Shown here piece by piece: positions 25,297-34,426 of a DNA stretch of 64,000 nt. A model generated the notes under the pieces. The model was not told the DNA's origin and ran no database searches. It worked only from the letters and a program-made list of their open reading frames with translations. The position numbers and the translations under genes are program-made. The DNA is from Pseudomonas sp. UYIF39 (lineage in GTDB: Bacteria > Pseudomonadota > Gammaproteobacteria > Pseudomonadales > Pseudomonadaceae): positions 248,001-312,000 of the forward strand of contig NZ_JALBYU010000003.1 in NCBI RefSeq assembly GCF_029963765.1, given 5' to 3'. Numbering within the stretch: the stretch's first letter is position 1; each line of letters begins with the position of its first letter.

Positions 25297-25689
25297 TCAG
25301 TTCTTGTGAAGCTTGCGCATCAACTCCGCCTCAGCCTGGGTCAACCCGCAAGACTGAGTGAGCTCGTCAGCCGTAGCCCCCATCCCCACCAATCGCGCCG
25401 CCTGGGCAAACGACAGGCTCGACGGATCGCGCTGTTCCAGCTGAGCCAGTTTGTCCGGCAACGGGCCAACCACCGCGCGCAGTTCGTGCAGGTCTTCCCC
25501 CATGCGCACGTTGCCGCTCTGGTAGTCCTCGACGCGCTTGGCCAGGTCCTTGATGCGCTGATCGCGCAGCGCATCGCCCTGGGCCTGTTGCGCGGCCATC
25601 AGTCGTTGGCCTCGTATGTAAGCCAGAAACATCGCCAGCGTGCCTGCCCAAAAGAGGAACAGGACAATGACCGCCACCTCAAGAATCAA
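25297..25689 (-). CDS. DUF2802 domain protein
   Basis: The 130-residue protein has one N-terminal membrane helix (VAVIVLFLFWAGTLAMFLAYI), a coiled-coil-like middle (QRIKDLAKRVEDYQSGNVRM) and a C-terminal helix-turn-helix-like part (VGMGATADELTQSCGLTQAE). This matches DUF2802 proteins found next to cheW in polar flagellates; the function is unknown. The start appears to be TTG at 25689, immediately after the cheW stop codon, with GGAG 9 bases upstream inside the end of cheW. Its tight coupling to cheW suggests a role in chemotaxis or flagellar placement. Confidence 0.75.
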   Translation of the reverse strand: MILEVAVIVLFLFWAGTLAMFLAYIRGQRLMAAQQAQGDALRDQRIKDLAKRVEDYQSGNVRMGEDLHELRAVVGPLPDKLAQLEQRDPSSLSFAQAARLVGMGATADELTQSCGLTQAEAELMRKLHKN

Positions 25690-26175
25690 TCAGATGTTCT
25701 CCAGGTCCGACCATTCTTCTTCGCTCATCATCTTGTCCAGCTCGACCAGGATCAGCAGTTCGTTGTTCTTGTTGCACACGCCTTGGATGAACTTGGCGGA
25801 TTCTTCGTTACCGACGTTCGGCGCGGTCTCGATTTCCGACTGACGCAGGTAAACCACTTCGGCCACGCTGTCGACCATGATCCCGACGACTTGCTTGTCG
25901 GCTTCGATGATGACGATACGGGTGTTGTCGCTGATTTCGGCATTCATCAGGCCGAAGCGCTGACGGGTGTCGATCACGGTGACCACGTTACCGCGCAGGT
26001 TGATGATGCCCAGCACGTAGCTCGGGGCACCCGGGACCGGGGCGATTTCGGTGTAACGCAGGACTTCCTGAACGCGCATCACGTTGATGCCGTAGGTTTC
26101 ATTGTCCAGTTTGAAGGTTACCCATTGCAGGATCGGATCTTCAGAACCTTTTGCATTCGTCGCTTGACTACTCAT
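25690..26175 (-). CDS. cheW: chemotaxis coupling protein CheW
   Basis: This 161-residue protein links chemoreceptors to CheA. It consists of the CheW beta-barrel domain: LQWVTFKLDNETYGINVMRV near 16-35, then VLGIINLRGNVVTVIDTRQR near 54-73. The start at 26175 gives MSSQATNAKG; the frame upstream of it has no coding support. It is the second-to-last gene of the chemotaxis/flagellar strand, followed by the coupled DUF2802 gene. An 88-bp spacer separates it from the ParP-like gene. Confidence 0.95.
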   Translation of the reverse strand: MSSQATNAKGSEDPILQWVTFKLDNETYGINVMRVQEVLRYTEIAPVPGAPSYVLGIINLRGNVVTVIDTRQRFGLMNAEISDNTRIVIIEADKQVVGIMVDSVAEVVYLRQSEIETAPNVGNEESAKFIQGVCNKNNELLILVELDKMMSEEEWSDLENI

Positions 26176-26263
26176 ACCCTGACCCCTCGAAAAACCGCTT
26201 CTGGCGGTGTGTGTTCTGTTGGCGGCATTCAACAATGCCGTCGCATACTTGTTATGTCGGCAG

Positions 26264-27130
26264 CTATGTCGGTTTGTGTAGCGGCGTGCTGCCGCTCATG
26301 TGCTTTGCCCCGCCGCTGGCGATCAACTCGGCCAGGGCGGAAACGTCCAGCAGCGCACACATGTGCTCAATCACCGTGCCGGCGAGCCATGGCCGCTGAC
26401 CTCGATGACTTCTCCATTTGATTTCGTTCGGGTCCAGGCGCAACGAGCGGCTGACCTGATGCACCGCCAGCCCCCATTCGTAGCCCTGAACCGAAATAAC
26501 GTATTGCAGGCCCTGGCGGAAATCGTCGCGGTAGCGGTCCGGCATGACCCAACGCGCGGTGTCCAATACTTTCAGGTTGCCGGCCTGGCTTGGCAGAATC
26601 CCGAGGAACCATTCCGGCTGACCGAACAGCGGTGTCAGCTCGTGACCGGCCAAAGAATAAATCGAGCCCAGGCACACCAGCGGCACGGCCAGGGTCAGCC
26701 CGGCGACATCGAACAACAGGCATTCGAACGGTTCGGCGGCCCAGGACGGACGACCATCGGCTTCCACTGGTGGCGGCGTGTTGCTCGGCGGCAGGTGGAC
26801 TTCGACCACCGGCGGTACCAAGGCTTGCAGCAACGGGGCAATGGTCGATACCGGAGCGAGAACCGGCGCTGGTGCTTCGATCACGGCTACCGGTGCTTTC
26901 GCCAGGGGCGCCGCTACCGGCGCAGCAACCACGGCGGTCTTCTGCGCATCGCGAGCCTGCTCTTCGAGCACCGCTGACTGGAACTCGTCCAGCGCCGCTT
27001 CAACCTCGACCACCTGGGGCAGCGCTTCGATTTGTGACGGCAACTCTTCGGTCGCCTCCATCAGCAAACTGTCCAGATAAGACTGGAGTGCCCGTTGCGG
27101 ACGCGAGGTGATTTTTACCGGGCGGTTCAT
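26264..27130 (-). CDS. parP: CheW-domain protein of the ParP type
   Basis: The 288-residue product has a short N-terminal segment (MNRPVKITSRPQRALQSYLDS), a long Pro/Ala/Val-rich linker to about residue 135, and a C-terminal CheW-like domain (FECLLFDVAGLTLAVPLVCL near 152-171). Such proteins next to a ParA-like ATPase are ParP; in Vibrio, ParP joins ParC to the chemotaxis array and binds CheA. Gene order here (parC-like, parP-like, cheW) fits. The start at 27130 lies 1 base after the parC-like stop. Polar targeting of the array is known for Vibrio and inferred here. Confidence 0.82.
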   Translation of the reverse strand: MNRPVKITSRPQRALQSYLDSLLMEATEELPSQIEALPQVVEVEAALDEFQSAVLEEQARDAQKTAVVAAPVAAPLAKAPVAVIEAPAPVLAPVSTIAPLLQALVPPVVEVHLPPSNTPPPVEADGRPSWAAEPFECLLFDVAGLTLAVPLVCLGSIYSLAGHELTPLFGQPEWFLGILPSQAGNLKVLDTARWVMPDRYRDDFRQGLQYVISVQGYEWGLAVHQVSRSLRLDPNEIKWRSHRGQRPWLAGTVIEHMCALLDVSALAELIASGGAKHMSGSTPLHKPT

Positions 27131-27131
27131 C

Positions 27132-27920
27132 TCACGCCACCTGCGGAACAAGTTGTGCTGCCAGCAAATGCTTGAGCAACGCGCGATAAGCCAACACCCC
27201 ACGGCTCTTGCCGTCGAACTGCGAAGGCGTCACACCGGCACGGCTGGCGTCACGCAAGCGGGTGTCGACCGGGATGTAGCCCTGCCAGATTTCTTCCGGG
27301 TATTTGTCGCGCAACACCCGCAGCGTTCCGAGGGAAGCCTGCGTGCGGCGGTCGAACAAAGTCGGCACGATGCAGAAAGGCAGCGCCTGTTTACGCGAAC
27401 GGTTGATCATCGCGAGGGTATTGACCATGCGTTCCAGGCCTTTGACCGCCAGGTGTTCGGTCTGCACCGGTATCACCAATTGCTGGCTCGCCGCCAAGGC
27501 ATTGACCATCAGCACACCGAGCAACGGCGGGCTATCGATCACGGCGTAATCGAAGTCCTGCCAAAGTTGCGCCAGGCTCTTGGCAATCACCAGGCCCAGG
27601 CCACTCTGACCCGGCGACTGACGCTCGAGGGTCGCGAGTGCGGTGCTCGACGGCAACAGGGAGATACTCTCGTGGCTGGTAGGCAACAGCAACTGACCGG
27701 GCAAGCCTTGCGGCACACTGCCCTTGTGCAGGAACAGGTCATAGCTGCTGTGTTCCAGGCTGTCGGGGTCGTAACCGAAGTAGCTGGTCATGGAGCCGTG
27801 AGGGTCGAGATCGACCACAACCACGCGCTTGCCCGCCTCGGCCAGCAATCCGGCTAAAGCGATAGAGGAAGTGGTTTTACCGACACCACCCTTTTGATTG
27901 GCGACTGCCCAGACTCTCAT
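27132..27920 (-). CDS. parC: ParA-family ATPase of the ParC type
   Basis: This 262-residue ParA/MinD-type ATPase has the deviant Walker A motif KGGVGKTTSS at residues 10-19, the switch region VVVDLDPHGSMTSYFGYDP and the Walker B region YAVIDSPPLLGVL near 126-138. It is not the chromosome-partition ParA, because no ParB gene follows and the next gene is ParP-like. In polar flagellates this gene places chemotaxis arrays at the cell pole. It is distinct from FleN at 35164, the other ParA-like protein here, which controls flagellar number. The symbol parC here is the array-placement gene, not topoisomerase IV. Confidence 0.85.
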   Translation of the reverse strand: MRVWAVANQKGGVGKTTSSIALAGLLAEAGKRVVVVDLDPHGSMTSYFGYDPDSLEHSSYDLFLHKGSVPQGLPGQLLLPTSHESISLLPSSTALATLERQSPGQSGLGLVIAKSLAQLWQDFDYAVIDSPPLLGVLMVNALAASQQLVIPVQTEHLAVKGLERMVNTLAMINRSRKQALPFCIVPTLFDRRTQASLGTLRVLRDKYPEEIWQGYIPVDTRLRDASRAGVTPSQFDGKSRGVLAYRALLKHLLAAQLVPQVA

Positions 27921-27963
27921 TCGGATTGTTCCTCCCGGTCCACATGGTCGACCGAGGAAAAGC

Positions 27964-28854
27964 TCAACGTATTAATGCGGGTGACGGAGAATTGACGGCA
28001 CTCTCTCGTCCCGGCGACTTGACCGGGGTCGGTGCAGTTTGTGTGCCAGCACGCTTCAACGCGGCATCCGGTTTCGCATTGGCGGTTCCGGTACCCGTGA
28101 GGCTGCGGCGTACATCCAGATTTCGTGACACCACCAACACCACGCGACGGTTACGCGCCCGCCCTTCGGCAGTCGCGTTGTTGGCCACTGGCTGGAACTC
28201 GCCGTAACCCACCGACGCCAAGCGACCGGGGTTCACACCCTGCATCGCCAGCATGCGCACGATGCTCGCCGAACGGGCCGAGGACAGCTCCCAGTTGGTC
28301 GGGTATTGCGCGGTGCGGATCGGTTGATCGTCAGTGAAGCCTTCGACGTGAATCGGGTTGTCGAACGGCTTCAGAATCGCAGCAACCTTGTCGATGATGT
28401 TGAATGCGATGTCGCTGGGCATGGCGTCGCCGCTGCCGAACAACAGGCTGGAGTTGAGTTCGATCTCGACCCACAGCTCGTTGCCGCGAATGGTCATCTG
28501 GTTGGAGCTGATCAAGTCGCCGAACGCGGCGCTGATGTCGTCGGCGATGCTTTTGAGCGGATCGCTGGCACCTGCGATACCGGCGTCGACCTGCTCGGCG
28601 TCTTTAACCAGCGGCTTGGCCGGGGTCACGGTCCTCGGCCGTTCGTCGCCGATCGGGATCGGCTTGAGGGCGCGGTCGGAGTCGGTGAACACGCCGATCA
28701 ACGCTTCCGAGATGACCTTGTACTTGCCTTCGTTGATCGAAGAGATTGAGTACATCACCACGAAGAACGCAAAAAGCAAGGTGATGAAGTCGGCGTAGGA
28801 AACCAGCCAACGTTCATGGTTTACATGTTCTTCAGGTTGCCGACGACGAGCCAT
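27964..28854 (-). CDS. motD: flagellar stator protein MotD (MotB-like)
   Basis: The 296-residue protein has one N-terminal helix with the stator Asp (WLVSYADFITLLFAFFVVMYS, Asp22), a plug region, and a C-terminal OmpA-like peptidoglycan-binding domain (IHVEGFTDDQPIRT, SSARSASIVRMLAMQGV, GYGEFQPVANN). It pairs with MotC to form the second, sodium- or proton-driven stator set that pseudomonads have besides MotAB. It follows motC by 15 bp. A Pro/Lys-rich tail ends the protein. Confidence 0.94.
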   Translation of the reverse strand: MARRRQPEEHVNHERWLVSYADFITLLFAFFVVMYSISSINEGKYKVISEALIGVFTDSDRALKPIPIGDERPRTVTPAKPLVKDAEQVDAGIAGASDPLKSIADDISAAFGDLISSNQMTIRGNELWVEIELNSSLLFGSGDAMPSDIAFNIIDKVAAILKPFDNPIHVEGFTDDQPIRTAQYPTNWELSSARSASIVRMLAMQGVNPGRLASVGYGEFQPVANNATAEGRARNRRVVLVVSRNLDVRRSLTGTGTANAKPDAALKRAGTQTAPTPVKSPGRESAVNSPSPALIR

Positions 28855-28869
28855 AGTCCATTACCCCCA

Positions 28870-29610
28870 TCAATCCATGAAGCCCTGAAGCTTCAACTCA
28901 ATAGAGCGAGGGTTTTCACCTTCGGCGATCGACAGAATGCCTTCCAACAACATTTCGCGATAACGCGACTGCCGCAAAGCGACGGACTTGAGTTTGGCGG
29001 CAATCGGCAGCAGCACCAGGTTGGCACTGGCCACGCCGTAGATGGTCGCGACAAAGGCCACGGCAATGCCGCTACCCAGTTGCGACGGATCGGCCAGGTT
29101 GCCCATCACGTGGATCAGGCCCATCACCGCACCGATGATGCCGATGGTCGGCGCGTAGCCGCCCATGCTTTCGAAGACTTTGGCGGCTTCGATGTCGCGG
29201 CTTTCCTGAGTGTAGAAATCCACTTCCAGAATGCTGCGAATCGCTTCCGGTTCGGCGCCGTCCACCAGCAGTTGCAGGCCTTTGCGCGAGTAGTTGTCAG
29301 GTTCGGCGTCGGCCACCCCTTCCAGACCCAGCAGGCCTTCCTTGCGTGCGGTCAGGCTCCAGTTGACGACGCGATCGACGCCACCGGCGAGGTCGATGCG
29401 TGGAGGAAACAGGATCCAGGCCAGAATCTGCATGGCGCGCTTGAAGGCGCTCATCGGCGCCTGCAACAGCGCCGCACCGATGGTCCCACCGAGTACGATC
29501 AACGCCGCCGGGCCGTTGGCCAGGGCGCCGAGGTGGCCGCCTTCAAGGTAGTTGCCGCCAATGATGGCGACAAACGCCATGATGATCCCGATAAGACTTA
29601 AAACATCCAT
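28870..29610 (-). CDS. motC: flagellar stator protein MotC (MotA-like)
   Basis: This 246-residue protein of the MotA/TolQ/ExbB family has four membrane helices, starting [20 protein letters not shown], and a cytoplasmic loop with the charged rotor-contacting region. PTIGIIGAVMGLIHVM near 154-169 and GIAVAFVATIYGVASANL near 180-197 are the conserved channel helices. The ATG at 29610 overlaps the cheB stop (TGATG), so it is coupled to cheB; three extra codons upstream are possible but not favoured. Confidence 0.95.
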   Translation of the reverse strand: MDVLSLIGIIMAFVAIIGGNYLEGGHLGALANGPAALIVLGGTIGAALLQAPMSAFKRAMQILAWILFPPRIDLAGGVDRVVNWSLTARKEGLLGLEGVADAEPDNYSRKGLQLLVDGAEPEAIRSILEVDFYTQESRDIEAAKVFESMGGYAPTIGIIGAVMGLIHVMGNLADPSQLGSGIAVAFVATIYGVASANLVLLPIAAKLKSVALRQSRYREMLLEGILSIAEGENPRSIELKLQGFMD

Positions 29611-30740
29611 CAGATACAAGCCTCGACCAGATGCTTGCCAATATCGTCCAGGCCGTACACCGCATCGGCGAGTTCGGCTTTAACGATGGCCATCGGCATG
29701 CCGTAGATCACGCAGCTGGCTTCATCCTGGGCCCAGATCGAGCTGCCGCCCTGCTTGAGCAGGCGCGCGCCTTCGCGACCATCGGCGCCCATGCCGGTCA
29801 AAACGACCGCCAGAACTTTGTCACCGTAAGACTTGGCCGCGGAACCAAAGGTGATGTCCACGCACGGCTTGTAGTTCAAACGCTCGTCGCCCGGGAGGAT
29901 TTTCACCGCGCCACGGCCATCGATCATCATTTGCTTGCCACCCGGCGCCAGCAGCGCCAGGCCCGGACGCAGGATGTCGCCATCCTCGGCTTCCTTGACG
30001 CTGATGCGGCAGAGCTTGTCCAGTCGTTCGGCGAAGGCCTTGGTGAAGGCGGCCGGCATGTGCTGGATCAATACGATGGGTGCAGGGAAGTTGGCCGGCA
30101 ATTGGGTCAAAACCCGCTGCAAGGCAACCGGGCCGCCAGTGGACGTACCGATGGCGACCAGTTTGTAGGCTTTACGTTTCGGCACTGGTGACGACGAAGC
30201 TGGCGCGTGGGTACGCGCCGGAATCGGAGCCGGTGCCGGACGCGCAGGCGCGTTGCTGCCGTAGCTGCTGACGCTCAAAGGTGCAGGCGTTGGGGCGGGT
30301 GCGGCGACAGGTGCCGGAGCGCTGTAGGTATTGGCGCGACGGTTACTGCGCGAAATGCTGAGAATCTTCTCGCACAGCAGTTGCTTGACCTTCTCCGGGT
30401 TGCGGGAGATGTCTTCGAAATTCTTCGGCAGGAAATCCACCGCGCCAGCGTCCAGCGCGTCGAGGGTTACCCGAGCGCCTTCGTGGGTCAGCGAGGAGAA
30501 CATCAACACCGGGGTCGGACAGCGCTGCATGATGTGCCGCACCGCCGTGATGCCATCCATCATCGGCATCTCGTAGTCCATGGTGATCACGTCTGGCTTG
30601 AGGGCCAGCGCCTGATCAATCGCCTCTTTTCCGTTGGTCGCCGTGCCGACGACCTGGATATTCGGATCCGCTGAAAGAATTTCCGAGACGCGGCGGCGGA
30701 AAAACCCCGAATCGTCCACCACCAGGACTTTAACTGCCAT
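29610..30740 (-). CDS. cheB: chemotaxis response regulator methylesterase CheB
   Basis: The 376-residue protein has an N-terminal receiver domain ([13 protein letters not shown]; phospho-acceptor Asp in [13 protein letters not shown] near 55), a Pro/Ala-rich linker near 140-185, and the C-terminal methylesterase with the catalytic set Ser ([11 protein letters not shown]), His (IQHMPAAFT) and Asp ([11 protein letters not shown]). It removes methyl groups from receptors and opposes CheR, which is not in the window. The start at 30740 gives [10 protein letters not shown]. Confidence 0.96.
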   Translation of the reverse strand: MAVKVLVVDDSGFFRRRVSEILSADPNIQVVGTATNGKEAIDQALALKPDVITMDYEMPMMDGITAVRHIMQRCPTPVLMFSSLTHEGARVTLDALDAGAVDFLPKNFEDISRNPEKVKQLLCEKILSISRSNRRANTYSAPAPVAAPAPTPAPLSVSSYGSNAPARPAPAPIPARTHAPASSSPVPKRKAYKLVAIGTSTGGPVALQRVLTQLPANFPAPIVLIQHMPAAFTKAFAERLDKLCRISVKEAEDGDILRPGLALLAPGGKQMMIDGRGAVKILPGDERLNYKPCVDITFGSAAKSYGDKVLAVVLTGMGADGREGARLLKQGGSSIWAQDEASCVIYGMPMAIVKAELADAVYGLDDIGKHLVEACI

Positions 30741-30789
30741 AAACACTCCGTTAGACGGAGCGAGGCTCAGTCGCCCCGCCCCACCAGAA

Positions 30790-33030
30790 TCAAATACGCC
30801 GGGCGGCGTAACGCTTGAGCATGCTCGGAACATCGAGAATCAGCGCAATGCGGCCGTCACCGGTGATGGTGGCGCCGGACATGCCCGGGGTTCCCTGGAG
30901 CATTTTGCCCAATGGCTTGATGACCACTTCTTCCTGGCCCACCAGTTGATCGACGACGAAGCCGATCCGCTGAGTGCCCACCGAAAGGATCACCACATGG
31001 CCTTCGCGCTGCTCTTCGTGAGCGGCGGAGCTGACCAGCCAGCGTTTGAGGTAGAACAATGGCAGCGCCTTGTCCCGCACGATCACCACTTCCTGGCCGT
31101 CCACCACGTTGGTGCGCGACAGGTCGAGGTGGAAGATCTCGTTGACGTTCACCAGCGGGAACGCAAACGCCTGGTTGCCCAGCATGACCATCAGCGTCGG
31201 CATGATCGCCAGGGTCAACGGGACCTTGATGACGATCTTCGAGCCCTTGCCCTTGGTCGAATAGATATTGATGGTGCCGTTGAGCTGGGCGATTTTGGTT
31301 TTCACCACGTCCATGCCCACGCCGCGTCCGGAGACATCGGAAATTTCGGTCTTGGTCGAGAAACCCGGCGCGAAGATCAGGTTGAAGCAATCGGATTCGC
31401 TGAGGCGATCCGCTGCATCCTTGTCCATCAAGCCTTTCTTCACGGCAATACCGCGCAAAACATCGGCGTCCATGCCCTTGCCGTCATCGGAGATCGACAG
31501 CAGGATGTGGTCGCCTTCCTGTTCAGCGGACAGGATCACCTTGCCGCTGCGAGGCTTGCCCATCGCTTCACGCTCGGCCGGTTCTTCAATACCGTGGTCG
31601 ACCGAGTTGCGCACCAAGTGGACCAGCGGATCGGCCAGGGCCTCGACGAGGTTCTTGTCGAGGTCGGTTTCTTCGCCGACCAGTTCCAGGTTGATCTCTT
31701 TCTTGAGCTGGCGAGCCAGGTCGCGAACCAGACGAGGGAAACGTCCGAAGACCTTCTTGATCGGTTGCATCCGGGTCTTCATGACCGCGGTTTGCAGGTC
31801 GGCCGTGACCACGTCGAGGTTCGACACGGCCTTGGACATGGCTTCGTCGCCGCTGTTGAGGCCCAGACGGACCAAGCGGTTACGCACCAGTACCAACTCG
31901 CCGACCATGTTCATGATTTCGTCGAGACGCGCGGTATCGACCCGCACGGTAGTCTCGGCTTCGCTGGCCGGTTTTTCCGGTGGCGGCGCGGACGGGGCAC
32001 GCGCTGGAGCCGGGGCAGCAGCGGCAGGCTTCGGCGCTTCGGCTTTAGGCTCGGGCGCTTTGGCTACGGGTTTCGGTGCAGCGGCAGGTGCCTTGGCGAC
32101 AGGAGCCGAAACCACGGCGCCAGTACCGACTTCAGTGAACTTGCCTTTGCCGTGCAATTCGTCGAGCAGTGATTCGAACTCGTGATCGGAGATCAGATCG
32201 CCGCCAGCCGCTTTAGCGGTTGGCGCAGCCGGGGCCGGGACCGCAGCAATGGCCGATTCCAGCGCATCGACGGCAAAGTTGCCCTTGCCGTGCAACTGAT
32301 CGAGCAGAGCTTCGAACTCGTCGTCGGTGATATCGGAGCTGTCGCCTGCCGCTTTCGGGGCAGCCGGTGCGGCTGGCGCCGGGACTACCGCATCGACAGC
32401 GAACTGGCCTTTACCGTGCAGTTGATCGAGCAGCGACTCGAACTCGGCATCGGTGATTTCGTCGCTGGCCGCCGCATTGCTGCTCGGCGCGGGCACAGCT
32501 GCCGGGGCTTCTGCCTGAGCCTTGACGGCGTTCAGCGAGTCCAGCAGTTGTTCGAATTCGTTATCGGTGATGTCACCCGATTCGCTCTCGGCGGCAGGTT
32601 CTTCCACCAAGTCGGCGACCGGTGCCGTTTCATCGGCGGTTTTCGGCTCGGCCAGACGCGCCAGCGCTGCCAGCAATTCTGGCGTGGCAGCCGTGATCGG
32701 GCTGCGCTCGCGGACTTCGGTGAACATGCCGTTCACCGCGTCCAGCGCTTCAAGAACCACGTCCATCAGTTCCGAGTCGACGCGACGTTCACCCTTGCGC
32801 AGGATGTCGAACACGTTCTCGGCGATGTGACAGCACTCCACCAGCTCGTTGAGCTGGAGGAAGCCGGCGCCTCCTTTTACAGTGTGAAAACCGCGAAAAA
32901 TTGCATTGAGCAAGTCCGCATCGTCTGGTCGGCTTTCAAGCTCGACCAGCTGTTCGGACAGTTGCTCTAGAATCTCGCCGGCCTCAACCAGGAAATCCTG
33001 AAGGATCTCTTCATCGGCGCCGAAGCTCAT
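30790..33030 (-). CDS. cheA: chemotaxis histidine kinase CheA
   Basis: At 746 residues this CheA carries an N-terminal Hpt domain with phospho-acceptor His49 ([13 protein letters not shown]), a long linker with four copies of an acidic motif (about 153-167, 191-208, 233-250 and 279-296; consensus D-ITD-EFE-LLD-LHGKG), a Pro/Ala-rich spacer, the dimerisation domain ([20 protein letters not shown]), the kinase ATP-binding domain ([26 protein letters not shown]) and the CheW-like regulatory domain. No typical CheY-binding P2 domain is seen, and the repeats occupy its place. The repeats may be the site that binds the ParP-like protein. Confidence 0.96.
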   Translation of the reverse strand: MSFGADEEILQDFLVEAGEILEQLSEQLVELESRPDDADLLNAIFRGFHTVKGGAGFLQLNELVECCHIAENVFDILRKGERRVDSELMDVVLEALDAVNGMFTEVRERSPITAATPELLAALARLAEPKTADETAPVADLVEEPAAESESGDITDNEFEQLLDSLNAVKAQAEAPAAVPAPSSNAAASDEITDAEFESLLDQLHGKGQFAVDAVVPAPAAPAAPKAAGDSSDITDDEFEALLDQLHGKGNFAVDALESAIAAVPAPAAPTAKAAGGDLISDHEFESLLDELHGKGKFTEVGTGAVVSAPVAKAPAAAPKPVAKAPEPKAEAPKPAAAAPAPARAPSAPPPEKPASEAETTVRVDTARLDEIMNMVGELVLVRNRLVRLGLNSGDEAMSKAVSNLDVVTADLQTAVMKTRMQPIKKVFGRFPRLVRDLARQLKKEINLELVGEETDLDKNLVEALADPLVHLVRNSVDHGIEEPAEREAMGKPRSGKVILSAEQEGDHILLSISDDGKGMDADVLRGIAVKKGLMDKDAADRLSESDCFNLIFAPGFSTKTEISDVSGRGVGMDVVKTKIAQLNGTINIYSTKGKGSKIVIKVPLTLAIMPTLMVMLGNQAFAFPLVNVNEIFHLDLSRTNVVDGQEVVIVRDKALPLFYLKRWLVSSAAHEEQREGHVVILSVGTQRIGFVVDQLVGQEEVVIKPLGKMLQGTPGMSGATITGDGRIALILDVPSMLKRYAARRI

Positions 33031-33067
33031 TAAGGGGGTGCTCCTAAAGGTCTAAAAACCTAAAAAC

Positions 33068-33856
33068 CTAAAATCCAAGACTGGATAGCAAATCGTCCAC
33101 ATCGTCCTGACCGGACACAACGTCTTCTCTTTTATCGGCATGAATCTGCGGACCTTCACCCTGAGAGAGATGTTTTTGCGGATCTTTTTCTGCAAGCATC
33201 GCTTCACGGTCATGTTCGATACCCGCAAAGCGGTCTACCTGACTGGCCATGAGCACGAGCTTGAGCAGGTTGCTTTCAACTTCGGTGACCAACTGGGTCA
33301 CACGCTTGATCACTTGACCGGTGAGGTCCTGGTAATCCTGAGCGAGCAGAATGTCGTTGAGGTTGCTCGACACAACGCGATTGTCTTCGCTGCTGCGTGT
33401 CAGGAAACCGTCGACTCGCCGGGCCAGTTCGCGAAACTCTTCAGCCCCGACTTCGCGACGCATGAACCGTCCCCAGTCGGCGCTCAAGGCCTGGGCTTCG
33501 TTGCTCAGACCGTTGACCAGCGGCGTGGCGTTTTCCACCAGGTCCATGGTGCGGTTGGCAGCAGCCTCGGTCAGCTTGACCACATAACCCAGACGCTCGG
33601 TGGCATCCGTGATCTGCGAGACTTCCTCGGCTTGCGGCATGTGCGGGTCAATCTGGAAATTGACGATCGCGCTATGCAGCTCGCGAGTGAGCTTGCCCAC
33701 TTCCTGATACAGGCCACGGTCACGGGTCTGATTGAGCTCATGGATCAGTTGCACAGCGTCGCCGAACCTGCCCTTTTCAAGGCTTTCGACCAGTTCGACC
33801 GCGTGTTTTTTCAGAGTCGATTCAAAATCGCCCTGTGAAGACTCGTTATGCTCCAT
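33068..33856 (-). CDS. cheZ: protein phosphatase CheZ
   Basis: This 262-residue, largely helical protein dephosphorylates CheY-P. The catalytic Gln lies in AQDYQDLTGQVIKRV near residues 171-185 and matches the E. coli active-site segment. The C-terminal end GQDDVDDLLSSLGF is the helix that docks on CheY. The gene lies between cheY and cheA. A sigma-28-like site lies inside its last 90 bases on the same strand (see 33132-33158). Confidence 0.95.
   Translation of the reverse strand: MEHNESSQGDFESTLKKHAVELVESLEKGRFGDAVQLIHELNQTRDRGLYQEVGKLTRELHSAIVNFQIDPHMPQAEEVSQITDATERLGYVVKLTEAAANRTMDLVENATPLVNGLSNEAQALSADWGRFMRREVGAEEFRELARRVDGFLTRSSEDNRVVSSNLNDILLAQDYQDLTGQVIKRVTQLVTEVESNLLKLVLMASQVDRFAGIEHDREAMLAEKDPQKHLSQGEGPQIHADKREDVVSGQDDVDDLLSSLGF
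33132..33158 (-). promoter_or_regulatory. possible FliA (sigma-28) promoter inside the end of cheZ, directed at cheA
   Basis: On the minus strand the sequence reads TGAA-N15-GCCGATAA (-35 part at 33155-33158, -10 part at 33132-33139). The -10 element is a full match to the sigma-28 consensus and the spacing is exact; the -35 has one mismatch to TAAA. It lies about 100 bp before the cheA start codon, within cheZ coding sequence, so a chance match is possible. Confidence 0.4.
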
Positions 33857-33886
33857 AGCTCCCCCGTGGCGCAGTGGCTTCGCACA

Positions 33887-34258
33887 TCAACCGATGCGTT
33901 CGAAAATCTTCTCGATTTTTTCTTTTAACGCCTGGGCCGTGAAGGGCTTGACCACATAGCCGTTAACACCGGCCTGGGCTGCCTCGATGATCTGCTCGCG
34001 CTTGGCTTCAGCGGTCACCATCAGCACCGGCAGGTGCTTGAGCTTTTCATCGGCACGCACGTGGCGCAGCAGGTCGATACCGGTCATGCCAGGCATGTTC
34101 CAGTCTGTTACCAGAAAGTCGATGCTGCCGCTGTTGAGAACCGGAATGGCGGTAGTGCCATCGTCGGCCTCGACCGTGTTGGTGAACCCAAGGTCACGCA
34201 ACAGGTTTTTTATGATCCGCCGCATCGTTGAGAAGTCATCAACGATGAGGATTTTCAT
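33887..34258 (-). CDS. cheY: chemotaxis response regulator CheY
   Basis: The 123-residue single-domain receiver is the flagellar switch signal. The acidic pair is Asp7-Asp8 (ILIVDDFST), the phospho-acceptor is Asp52 ([10 protein letters not shown]), the Thr is at 82 (LMVTAEA) and the Lys at 104 (YVVKPFT). The motif DWNMPGMTG is typical of the flagellar CheY rather than of other receivers. The start at 34258 gives [10 protein letters not shown]; the frame extends 8 codons upstream without support. Phosphorylated CheY would bind the N-terminal peptide of FliM, encoded at 46875. Confidence 0.96.
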   Translation of the reverse strand: MKILIVDDFSTMRRIIKNLLRDLGFTNTVEADDGTTAIPVLNSGSIDFLVTDWNMPGMTGIDLLRHVRADEKLKHLPVLMVTAEAKREQIIEAAQAGVNGYVVKPFTAQALKEKIEKIFERIG

Positions 34259-34405
34259 GTTCTTGTCCAATTCGACCTCCAAGCAGTCTTAAACGCGCCC
34301 AGCACCTGGACGCGCCATTTCAATCAATCCGGCAAAGCACTCAATGACTGTCTGGAGCACAACAGATCGGGACCGGTAAGGTTCAACAACCCACCAGCCG
34401 CGTTC

Positions 34406-34424
34406 GCAGTGTCCCCCACACTGC
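34406..34424 (-). terminator. hairpin just after fliA
   Basis: A perfect 7-bp stem (GCAGTGT with ACACTGC) with a 5-base loop begins 2 bp after the fliA stop codon. There is no T-run, so it may be a weak or Rho-assisted end, or an mRNA-stabilising hairpin, between fliA and cheY. Confidence 0.4.
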
Positions 34425-34426
34425 CT

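Noticed and set aside
27132..27920. ParA-like gene as a plasmid or chromosome partition locus
   Set aside because: No parB gene or parS-like sites are adjacent, and the context is chemotaxis.
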